Shown piece by piece: positions 1 to 6,828 of a stretch of DNA of 64,000 nucleotides. Position numbers and translations under genes: made by a program. The DNA comes from Gemmatimonadota bacterium (lineage in GTDB: Bacteria > Gemmatimonadota > Gemmatimonadetes > Gemmatimonadales > GWC2-71-9), in assembly GCA_029863245.1 (NCBI GenBank), contig JAOTVV010000003.1, positions 175,359 to 239,358 of the forward strand, in the 5' to 3' direction. Numbering within the stretch: position 1 is the first letter of the stretch; each line of letters starts with the position of its first letter. The notes beneath the pieces were generated by a model that did no database searches, was not told the origin of the DNA, and was given only the letters and a program-made list of their open reading frames with translations.

Positions 1-1
1 C

Positions 2-229
2 GATCAGGGCAGGTTCTGCCACGGACCGCTCACCCGCGCCGGCTGCCGGGCCCGTTGCCCGTCCTACGCCGTCCCGTGCGTGGGATGCCGGGGGCCCGTA
101 CCCGATCCGAACCTGGGATCGGCGATGGACGTCTACACATCCAAGGGGTGGTCGCCTGAGGAGGTGGTCCAGCGGCTCCGTACGTTCGGTCCGCTGCCCA
201 CCCCCGTTCCGGCAGGGGAGGCGGCATGA
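2..229 (+). CDS. hydD: Group 3b [NiFe]-hydrogenase small (delta) subunit, C-terminal part
   Basis: An open frame enters from the left edge and ends at TGA 227-229, so only about the last 75 residues are present. They carry the cysteine pattern CHGPLTRAGC, CPSY and CVGCRGP, which in group 3 hydrogenase small subunits binds the iron-sulfur clusters that pass electrons from the NiFe site to the diaphorase subunits. The stop overlaps the ATG of the large-subunit gene (ATGA), as expected for translationally coupled partners. The missing N-terminus and the beta and gamma subunits (FeS and FAD/NAD(P)-binding) should lie upstream of the window. No ORF in the supplied track matches it because the start is absent. 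Confidence 0.85.
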   Translation, partial: DQGRFCHGPLTRAGCRARCPSYAVPCVGCRGPVPDPNLGSAMDVYTSKGWSPEEVVQRLRTFGPLPTPVPAGEAA

Positions 230-1539
230 CGCGCACCATTCGAGTCGAGCACCTCGCACGGGTCGAGGGGCACGGCGGGATCACGGTCACGCTCGACGGC
301 GAGCGGGTGGAGTCGGTGCACTTCGATGTTATCGAGGGCGCCCGGCTGCTCGAGCGGCTCGTACGCAGTCGGCGGTACGACGAGATCGCGCCGATCGTCT
401 CGCGCATCTGCGCCATCTGCTCCGCGGCCCACTCGCTGACATCGCTGCAGGCCACCGAGGCGGCCCTCGGGATCGAGGTGAGCCCCACGACCAGGCTGCT
501 CCGGGACCTGATGCTGCGGGGGGAGAACATCGAGAGCCACGCGCTGCACATCTTCCTCCTGGCGGCGCCGGACTACCTCGACTATCCGAGCGCCATCGCC
601 ATGGCCGGCCGGCACCGCGACGCGGTCGCACTCGGCCTCCGCCTCAAGAGGCTCGGCAACATGATCCAGGAAGTGCTCGGCGGGCGGGCCATCCACCCGG
701 TGAACGCGGTGGTCGGCGGCTTCGGCCACCCACCGAGCACCGAGGAGCTCGTCGCGCTCGAGGACGCGCTGGAGAGCGGCGTGTCGGATGCGCTCACGGC
801 GACCGAGTTCGTGGCGTCGCTCCCCACGGCGGACTTCTGCGATACCGAGACGACGTTCGCCGCGCTGGAGACGCCCGAGCGCTACGGCTACGCCGACGGG
901 AAGCACATCACCGTCCGGCGCAGCGGCACCGCACAGCGGATCCCGATCGCCGACTACCGCTCGCTGACCAACGAGCGCGTGGTGCCGCACTCGCACGCCA
1001 AGCACAGCCTCTATGATGAGCAACCGTTCATGGTCGGCGCCCTGGCGCGGCTCGCGGTGAACGGAGGGGGGCTCACGGAGGCCGCCCGCAGCGTGATGCG
1101 CACGCTCGAGCTGCAGCTGCCGTCCCGCAACCCGATGGACAACAACAAGGCGCAAACGGTCGAGCTGATCCTCGACATCGAGCTGGCACTTGGGATCGTG
1201 CGGCGCCTGCTGAGCACCGACCTGCACGATACCGCGCCGGCCCCGATCGTTCCGCGCGCGGGCACCGGCACGGCGGTCACGGAGGCACCACGCGGGCTGC
1301 TCGTGCACAGCTATACCTACGACGCCGACGGACGGATCGCGCGGGCGGACGTCATCACGCCCACCGCGATGAATGCGGCCAGCCTCGAGCATCACTTCCA
1401 GGACGCGGTGACGCGTGGCGCCGCCCTGGATGACGCGGCGCTGCGAAAGCGGCTCGAAATGATCGCCCGGGCGTACGACCCGTGCATCTCGTGCTCCGTG
1501 CACCTGATCCGGCGCCGGTTTGAAGGGAGAAGGCCATGA
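226..1539 (+). CDS. hydA: Group 3b [NiFe]-hydrogenase large (alpha) subunit
   Basis: This 437-residue cytoplasmic protein holds the NiFe(CN)2CO active site. The L1 motif RICAIC gives Cys62 and Cys65. The C-terminal L2 motif DPCISCSVH gives Cys420 and Cys423. Segments such as ESHALH, FMVGA, TEAPRG and ITPTA resemble the alpha subunit of archaeal NADP-linked sulfhydrogenases as I remember them, which places it in group 3b rather than 3d. After His426 there are 11 residues (LIRRRFEGRRP), the tail that the maturation endopeptidase encoded at 5505 should remove once nickel is inserted. It overlaps the small-subunit gene and the next response regulator by 4 nt each. Its role would be reversible H2 oxidation coupled to NAD(P)H. 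Confidence 0.93.
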   Translation: MTRTIRVEHLARVEGHGGITVTLDGERVESVHFDVIEGARLLERLVRSRRYDEIAPIVSRICAICSAAHSLTSLQATEAALGIEVSPTTRLLRDLMLRGENIESHALHIFLLAAPDYLDYPSAIAMAGRHRDAVALGLRLKRLGNMIQEVLGGRAIHPVNAVVGGFGHPPSTEELVALEDALESGVSDALTATEFVASLPTADFCDTETTFAALETPERYGYADGKHITVRRSGTAQRIPIADYRSLTNERVVPHSHAKHSLYDEQPFMVGALARLAVNGGGLTEAARSVMRTLELQLPSRNPMDNNKAQTVELILDIELALGIVRRLLSTDLHDTAPAPIVPRAGTGTAVTEAPRGLLVHSYTYDADGRIARADVITPTAMNAASLEHHFQDAVTRGAALDDAALRKRLEMIARAYDPCISCSVHLIRRRFEGRRP

Positions 1540-1937
1540 CCCCAAGGAAGACGGTTCTCGTGATCGACGACGACGCGGACTTCCAGATGTCGGTCGGATC
1601 GCTGCTGGAGGTCGAGGGCTACGACGTCGTCGCGGCGGCGTCCGGCCGGGAGGGACTGCGCAAGCTGCTGGAGGTGCGTCCCGACGTCGTGCTGCTCGAC
1701 GTCATGATGGAGAGCACCACCGAGGGCTACGGCGTGAGTGAGCGGATCAAGTACGGCGAGGAGTATGCCGCCGTCCGCGACGTCCCGGTCCTGATGGTCT
1801 CCTCGATCCAGGAGTCGCCCGACGAGCGGTTCCCGCGGTCACCAGAGGTCGAGATGATCCGGCCTGACCGCTACCTCACGAAGCCGCTCGACATCCCGCG
1901 CTTCCTGGAGATCCTCGCCAAGGCGGCGCGCCGGTAG
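1536..1937 (+). CDS. Single-domain response regulator (receiver)
   Basis: A 133-residue stand-alone CheY-like receiver. The acidic pair is in VIDDDAD, the phospho-acceptor is Asp55 in LLDVMM, and Lys116 is in YLTKPLD. There is no DNA-binding output domain, so it probably passes phosphate on or binds a partner. Its ATG overlaps the hydrogenase large-subunit stop (ATGA), so it is translated with the hydrogenase. It resembles the receiver at 3098, including the MM-[EG]-[SD]-x-TEG stretch after the acceptor Asp, so the two are probably paralogues around the receiver-kinase between them. The signal is not evident from sequence. Confidence 0.88.
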   Translation: MTPRKTVLVIDDDADFQMSVGSLLEVEGYDVVAAASGREGLRKLLEVRPDVVLLDVMMESTTEGYGVSERIKYGEEYAAVRDVPVLMVSSIQESPDERFPRSPEVEMIRPDRYLTKPLDIPRFLEILAKAARR

Positions 1938-1964
1938 GATCGCGCCGCCCCAGGGAGGTACCTG

Positions 1965-3101
1965 ATGACCGAGCAGGACGTACACGACACCATAGTCGTC
2001 ATCGACGACGACTATGCGATGCGGCTCTCCTGCGAGCAGATCCTCGGCAAAAGCGGGTACGGCGTTCGGAGCTACGAGGACGGCGCCCGCGGACTCGAGG
2101 GCGTCGCGGAGTTGAAGCCGTCGCTCGTCGTCGTCGACCTCAAGATGCCCGGCCTGTCGGGGATCGAGGTCATCCCCCGCATCCACGAGATCGACCCCGG
2201 CATCGTCATCGTCGTCATCACCGGCTATGCCACGATCGGCACGGCCGTCGACGCCATGAAGGCCGGGGCGTACGACTTCCTTCCCAAGCCGTTCTCGCCG
2301 GACGAGCTCAGGCTGATCGTACGCCGCGGGCTCGAGCGCCGCCGCTTGGTGGCGGAGTCGCAACAGGCCGAGATCGAACGCGAGCTGATGAAGCGCCGGT
2401 TCGTCACCTTCGTCTCCCATCAGCTCAAGACCCCCCTCGTCGCCGTGCACCAGTTCCTGGAGGTGCTGCAGCGCCTCGGCGACAACGCCGACGCGAGTGC
2501 GAAGCGGCGCGAGTGGACCGAGCGCTGCCTCGTCCGCACCACGGAGATGAGGACGCTGATCAACAACTGGCTCACCCTGTCGCAGCTCGGGGGGGGCACG
2601 CTGTCGCGGCACCGGGTCGACCTCGATGTGCGGGAGCTGCTCGCGCACGTCGTGGGCGAGCATGCGGAATCCGCGGCGCGGCAGGACATCCGGCTGGAGC
2701 TGACGCCGGGAGTGCCGCTGCCGGTGCATGGGGACCGCACGTGCCTCAGCGTGCTGTTCGAGAACCTCATCGCCAACGCCGTGAAGTACAACCGCCCCGG
2801 CGGTAGCGTGCGCGTCGAGGGGACGGTCGACAGCGGCGAGGTCGTCGTCGCGGTGACCGACACCGGGCTCGGGATCCCGGCCGGCGATCTCCCGTACCTG
2901 TTCGACGAGTTCTACCGCGTGCGGCGCTCGGGCGACGAGACCCTCACCGGCACCGGCCTCGGCCTTCCCATCTCCCGGCGGGTCGCACTCGAGATGGGTG
3001 GGGCGATCGAGGTCGAGAGCACCGAAGGTGCCGGGTCCACGTTCCGCGTGCGCCTGCCGAGCTGTCCGGCGCCCTCCTCCAAAACGGAGCCGATCCGATG
3101 A
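1965..3101 (+). CDS. Receiver-histidine kinase fusion, soluble
   Basis: A 378-residue cytoplasmic protein with no membrane segment. Residues about 8-125 are a receiver with Asp58 (VVVDLKMPG) and Lys108 (LPKPF). After a short coiled linker, residues 145-215 are HisKA with His152 in the H-box SHQLKTP. Residues 255-365 are HATPase_c with the N-box ENLIANAVKYN and the glycine boxes DTGLGIP and GTGLGLPIS. The receiver-first order suggests a kinase whose activity is set by phosphorylation from another kinase, possibly the membrane sensor at 3502. It starts 27 nt after the preceding receiver, behind GGGAGG, and overlaps the next receiver by 4 nt. Confidence 0.9.
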   Translation: MTEQDVHDTIVVIDDDYAMRLSCEQILGKSGYGVRSYEDGARGLEGVAELKPSLVVVDLKMPGLSGIEVIPRIHEIDPGIVIVVITGYATIGTAVDAMKAGAYDFLPKPFSPDELRLIVRRGLERRRLVAESQQAEIERELMKRRFVTFVSHQLKTPLVAVHQFLEVLQRLGDNADASAKRREWTERCLVRTTEMRTLINNWLTLSQLGGGTLSRHRVDLDVRELLAHVVGEHAESAARQDIRLELTPGVPLPVHGDRTCLSVLFENLIANAVKYNRPGGSVRVEGTVDSGEVVVAVTDTGLGIPAGDLPYLFDEFYRVRRSGDETLTGTGLGLPISRRVALEMGGAIEVESTEGAGSTFRVRLPSCPAPSSKTEPIR

Positions 3102-3490
3102 CGCGTGGCTACCGCATCCTGATTGTGGACGACGACGCGGACTACGTCGCCGCCGTCGGCGCCTATCTCGAGGCCAACGGCTTCACCGTCGTCACGGCGG
3201 CCAACGGACAGGAGGGGCTCCGGATGGCCGCGCGGCACCGCCCGGCACTGATCATCATGGACGTGATGATGGGCGATCGGACGGAGGGACTCTTCGCCGT
3301 GAACGAGCTGCGGCGGCTGCCCGGGCTGGAACGAACGCCGATCATCGTGGCGAGTGCTCTGTACACCACGGAGCCCGAGTTCACGGTGCCCCCCGAGGCG
3401 GAGTGGCTCGCTGGCGCCACCTTCCTGGGGAAGCCGGTGGATCTCTCCGTGCTGCTGGAGCGCATCAACACGCTGCTCGACATGGGCTGA
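3098..3490 (+). CDS. Single-domain response regulator (receiver)
   Basis: A 130-residue receiver with the acidic pair in IVDDDAD, phospho-acceptor Asp55 (IIMDVMM) and the conserved lysine in FLGKPVD. It has no output domain. The ATG overlaps the stop of the upstream receiver-kinase (ATGA), and the membrane sensor kinase starts 11 nt downstream. Its closest relative in this window is the receiver at 1536. A phosphorelay of membrane kinase, receivers and receiver-kinase inside the hydrogenase operon is the natural reading, but which protein phosphorylates which cannot be told from sequence. Confidence 0.88.
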   Translation: MTRGYRILIVDDDADYVAAVGAYLEANGFTVVTAANGQEGLRMAARHRPALIIMDVMMGDRTEGLFAVNELRRLPGLERTPIIVASALYTTEPEFTVPPEAEWLAGATFLGKPVDLSVLLERINTLLDMG

Positions 3491-3501
3491 CCGGGACCGC
3501 G

Positions 3502-5505
3502 ATGCCGCTCGACGAGACGCTGCGCCGCCTGTCGCTCAAGACCCGCCTGATCATCAGCTACCTGGTGATCCTGGCGGTCGGCGGGCTCGTCACCTCGATC
3601 GTCGGGTCCTGGATCGTCAGCACGACGATCATGCGCCAGGCGCAGCGCACGGCCGAGCACGACCTCGCGACCGCCCGCATCATCTTCCAGGACCGCGTCG
3701 CATCGATCGGCCGCACCGTCCAGCTCGCGGTCACCGGGGCGGGCGTCGTCGACTGCGCGGTCCGGGGTGAGTGCGCCTCGGCGGGCAACCACCTCACCGG
3801 CGTCCGCGGCGAGACGTTGCTGGACTTCCTCACGATCGCCGACGCGCGCGGCGTGGTCCGGCTGCGCACGGCGCCGACGCGTGGCGTCGGCGACACGGTG
3901 ACAGTTCTGCCGCTCGTGCGGGAGGCGCTCGCCGGCGACGTCGTGGCCTCCTCCGAGATCCTCACCGCGGACCAGCTGGAACGCGAGGCGCCCGACCTCG
4001 GCGGCCAGGTGCGCATGCGCCTCGTGGAGACGCCACGGGCAGTGCCAGGGCGTGATACCGTCCTCTCGTCGGGCCTCGTGATGATCGCAGCGGGACCCAT
4101 CCGGGACGCCGGCGGTCGCGTTGTCGGAACCCTGTACGGCGGAGTCCTGGTGAACGGGCGCGAGGAGATGGTGGACCGCGTGTGGGAGCTGCTCTATCGC
4201 GGGGAGACCCATCGCGGCAAGCAGATCGGGACGGTCACCGTCTTCCAGGGCGACGTGCGCGTCGCGACCAACGTGCGTACCGCGGACGGGGCCCGAGCCC
4301 TGGGCACCCGCGTGTCCGCCCCGGTCCACGACGCCGTGCTGCTGCGCGGGGAGCGGTGGAGCAACCGGGCCTTCGTGGTGCAGGACTGGTATCTCAGCGT
4401 ATACGAGCCGCTCCGGAACCACCGGAACGAGATAGTCGGCATGCTCTACGTCGGTGTGCTCGAGAGCCGGTTCACGGCGATCCGCAACCGCGTGATCCTC
4501 TCCTTCTTCGGGATCGCGACGACCGGGTTCATCCTGATCATCGCGATCACCTACGTGATGATCCGCAACATCACGCGCCCGATCGGCGAGATGGTGGCCG
4601 CCACCAGGAACATCAGCGCCGGACGCCTGGACCAGGAAATTCAGGCAACCGCCCAGGGCGAGGTGGCGCTCCTCGCCGAGTCGTTCAACACGATGGCGAA
4701 GAGCCTGCGGCACATGAAGGACGATCTCGAGGAGTGGGGCCGGACCCTCGAGGAGAAGGTCAAGGAGCGCACCGACGAACTGGTGCGGATGCAGGCGCGC
4801 GTGGCGCAGTCGGAGCGGCTCGCGTCGCTGGGGATGCTGGCCGCCGGTGTGGCACACGAGATCAACAACCCGCTCGGCGGCATTCTCGCCCTGGCCGCCC
4901 TGACCGTGGAGGACCTGCCCGAGGGTCACGCCAATCGGCCGAACCTCGAGGAGGTCGTGCGGCAGGCGGAGCGGTGCCGCACCATCGTCCGGGGTTTGCT
5001 GGAGTTCTCACGGCAGTCCGAACTACACATGGAGGTGGTGGATCTCAACCGAGTGCTCGACGACACGCTCGCCCTGATCGCCAAGCAGGCGGCGTTCTTC
5101 AACGTTGAGCTGGTGCGCCACCAGGCAGATGGCCTGCCGCCAATTGCGGCGGATCAGTCGCAACTCTCCCAGGTGATCCTCAACCTCGTCGTGAACGCGG
5201 TCCAGGCGATGGAGGAGCGCGGCACCCTCACCATCGCGACGCGCTATGACCCTGCGCACGATGCGGTCGAGATGGCATTCACGGACACCGGCCGCGGGAT
5301 CGCGCCCGAGGATGTCGGCCGCGTGTTCGACCCCTTCTTCACGACCAAGACGAACGGGCAGGGGACTGGCCTGGGACTCTCGATCGCCTACGGCATCGTC
5401 ACACGCCACCACGGCACCATCACCGTGGAGAGCGAGGTGGGCCGCGGTACCACCTTCCGGATCCGGCTGCCGGTGGGCGGAGCGGTGCCGGAGGCAGCGA
5501 CTTGA
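3502..5505 (+). CDS. Membrane sensor histidine kinase with periplasmic Cache-like domain
   Basis: The supplied 835-residue ORF has a spurious N-terminus. I place the start at ATG 3502 (667 residues), where a transmembrane helix begins at about residue 14 (LIISYLVILAVGGLV). A periplasmic sensor region of about 285 residues follows and resembles single or double Cache domains (LYGGVLVNGREEM, LYVGVLESRF). Then come a second helix (VILSFFGIATTGFILIIAI), a HAMP domain (RNITRPIGEMV), a coiled coil, HisKA with His452 in AAGVAHEINNP, and HATPase_c with NLVVNAVQAM and GTGLGLSIAYGI. The stop overlaps the maturation protease start. Cache domains usually sense small molecules; a link to hydrogenase control is inferred from position only. 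Confidence 0.9.
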   Translation: MPLDETLRRLSLKTRLIISYLVILAVGGLVTSIVGSWIVSTTIMRQAQRTAEHDLATARIIFQDRVASIGRTVQLAVTGAGVVDCAVRGECASAGNHLTGVRGETLLDFLTIADARGVVRLRTAPTRGVGDTVTVLPLVREALAGDVVASSEILTADQLEREAPDLGGQVRMRLVETPRAVPGRDTVLSSGLVMIAAGPIRDAGGRVVGTLYGGVLVNGREEMVDRVWELLYRGETHRGKQIGTVTVFQGDVRVATNVRTADGARALGTRVSAPVHDAVLLRGERWSNRAFVVQDWYLSVYEPLRNHRNEIVGMLYVGVLESRFTAIRNRVILSFFGIATTGFILIIAITYVMIRNITRPIGEMVAATRNISAGRLDQEIQATAQGEVALLAESFNTMAKSLRHMKDDLEEWGRTLEEKVKERTDELVRMQARVAQSERLASLGMLAAGVAHEINNPLGGILALAALTVEDLPEGHANRPNLEEVVRQAERCRTIVRGLLEFSRQSELHMEVVDLNRVLDDTLALIAKQAAFFNVELVRHQADGLPPIAADQSQLSQVILNLVVNAVQAMEERGTLTIATRYDPAHDAVEMAFTDTGRGIAPEDVGRVFDPFFTTKTNGQGTGLGLSIAYGIVTRHHGTITVESEVGRGTTFRIRLPVGGAVPEAAT

Positions 5506-5984
5506 TGAGCGGGATCCTGATCCTCGGTGTGGGGAATCCACTGGCGGGTGACGACGGCATCGGAATGCACGTCGCCGAGGCGCTCATGGGAGACGACCGC
5601 CTGCCGCCCGCCACGGAGGTCCGTACCGCGGGGACCGATCTCCTGCGCCATGCCGATGCGATGCGGGGGCGCCGGCTCCTCGTCGTGCTCGACGCCATCC
5701 TCAGCGACGAGCCGCCCGGCACGCTCCAGGTACTCGACGGCGACCTGTCGGATCTCGATGCGTACCAAGGCCACGCGCATCACCTCTCGGTGGTGCAGGC
5801 ACTGGCGCTGCTGCGATCCGTCACGCCCGCTCTCGACGGCGTCGCCGTGATCGTGGCCGGTGTCACTGTCCCTGAGGTCCGGTCGGCGCACGGTCTGTCC
5901 GCCGCGCTGGCCGCCCTGGTGCCCCTGATTGCGGACGACGTGGTCGCGCTCGTGCGCGATCTTGCCGGCCCGGATCGCGCCTGA
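5505..5984 (+). CDS. [NiFe]-hydrogenase maturation endopeptidase (HyaD/HycI family)
   Basis: A 159-residue nickel-dependent peptidase that trims the C-terminal tail of the large subunit after metal insertion. It shows the family signature LGVGNPLAGDDGIG near the N-terminus, the second acidic ligand in VVLDAI and the histidine in GHAHHLSVV. The track starts it at TTG 5502, but the ATG at 5505 is the next codon and the safer start. It overlaps the sensor kinase stop by one base. Its presumed substrate is the HydA tail LIRRRFEGRRP. No hypA is found between this gene and hypB, where it might be expected. Confidence 0.9.
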   Translation: MSGILILGVGNPLAGDDGIGMHVAEALMGDDRLPPATEVRTAGTDLLRHADAMRGRRLLVVLDAILSDEPPGTLQVLDGDLSDLDAYQGHAHHLSVVQALALLRSVTPALDGVAVIVAGVTVPEVRSAHGLSAALAALVPLIADDVVALVRDLAGPDRA

Positions 5985-6084
5985 GCGGGAACCGCCACTC
6001 GGGCACCCGCGAAAACACCACCGTCTCGTCGGTGAACTCCGTCGGCCGCGGCGCGCGGTTCCCGCGCCCGGAAGTGTGCGGCAA

Positions 6085-6242
6085 CCACCCGACTTGCGTG
6101 GCTCAACCCGAGGTGACATAATGGCTGACAAGCGCGAATCTCGGCACGCCGAGCTCGGTGAGGTTGCCGGTGAGGTACACCGTGCCCGTCCCGTCCGGAA
6201 CCGTCGCGCGGATGGTGGCCGTGCAGCAGTCCCCCGCCGGCT
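6085..6242 (+). repeat. Two joined segments duplicated from the 43.4-43.7 kb area
   Basis: Bases 6085-6150 resemble 43662-43725 (promoter plus leader), sharing for example GACTTGCGTGGCTCA and CATAATGGCTG. Bases 6151-6242 resemble 43389-43480, which is antisense to the CBM20 part of the esterase gene, with about 10 differences in 92 positions by eye. Read on the minus strand, 6242-6151 still encodes ATIRATVPDGTGTVYLTGNL, a CBM20-like start. The two segments are adjacent here but 180 bp apart and in the opposite order at 43 kb. Together they replace the expected 5' end of hypB. Confidence 0.8.
6094..6122 (+). promoter_or_regulatory. Sigma70-type promoter ahead of hypB
   Basis: TTGCGT, a 17-bp spacer and CATAAT. 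The same -35/-10 pair with the same spacing occurs at 43674-43702, while the spacer differs at several positions. The conservation of the two hexamers supports a working promoter. Transcription would start near 6129, downstream of the ATG at 6121. Confidence 0.6.
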
Positions 6243-6828
6243 GGCCGAGCACCGCGTCCCCGCGCTCCACCTCGTGTCCGGCCCCGGTGCGGGGAAGACC
6301 ATGCTACTGGAGCGCACCCTCGAAGCACTGGGAAAGGACTTGCGGCTCGCGGTGGTGACGGGGGACGTCCAGACGCAGAACGATGCCGACCGGCTGAGCC
6401 GATACACGGACCGGCTAGTGCAGGCCGTGGTGACCGGTGGTGCCTGTCACCTCGATGCCCGACAGATCCAGACCTCACTGGATGCCGTCGAGCTCGACCA
6501 GACCGACCTCCTATTCATCGAGAACGTCGGCAATCTGGTGTGTCCGGCGAGCTGGGACTTAGGCGAGACCGCGAAGGTCGTGCTGTGTGCGGTGACTGAA
6601 GGCGAAGACAAGCCAGCGAAATACCCCAAGATGTTTCGCGAGGCTCGGTACGTTGTGCTCACAAAAGTGGATCTTTTGCGGTTCGTGCCGTTCGAGCGCG
6701 ACAAGGCCGTCGCCATGGCGCGAGATGTGAACCCCGACCTCCAGTTCTTCTTCACTTCCGCCACGACCAAAGAGGGCTTGGATAGCTGGTTCGCGTTTCT
6801 TCGCGATCTGGTGGCGAAGGCGACGTGA
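6121..6828 (+). CDS. hypB: Hydrogenase nickel-insertion GTPase HypB, 5' end rearranged
   Basis: From about residue 42 this is a good HypB: RRLAEHRVPALHLV, P-loop GPGAGKT, GDVQTQNDADR, FIENVGNLVCPASWDLGE, TKVD and SATTKEG. It would hydrolyse GTP while delivering nickel to the hydrogenase precursor. The first 40 or so residues of the open frame do not look like HypB, and the DNA there is copied from promoter and antisense esterase sequence. The only ATG in frame (6121) lies inside the -10 box of the promoter, so true translation may start downstream at a non-ATG codon such as CTG 6241, or from read-through transcripts. No N-terminal cysteine/histidine nickel-storage motif is seen. It overlaps hypF by 4 nt. 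Confidence 0.82.
   Translation: MADKRESRHAELGEVAGEVHRARPVRNRRADGGRAAVPRRLAEHRVPALHLVSGPGAGKTMLLERTLEALGKDLRLAVVTGDVQTQNDADRLSRYTDRLVQAVVTGGACHLDARQIQTSLDAVELDQTDLLFIENVGNLVCPASWDLGETAKVVLCAVTEGEDKPAKYPKMFREARYVVLTKVDLLRFVPFERDKAVAMARDVNPDLQFFFTSATTKEGLDSWFAFLRDLVAKAT

Noticed and set aside
133-1545. Long minus-strand ORF of 470 aa opposite the hydrogenase large subunit
   Set aside because: Shadow of a high-GC gene; composition is Arg/His-rich with no domain, and the plus-strand frame is a clear hydrogenase subunit.
3163-4929. Minus-strand ORF of 588 aa
   Set aside because: Antisense shadow of the sensor kinase; no family motifs.
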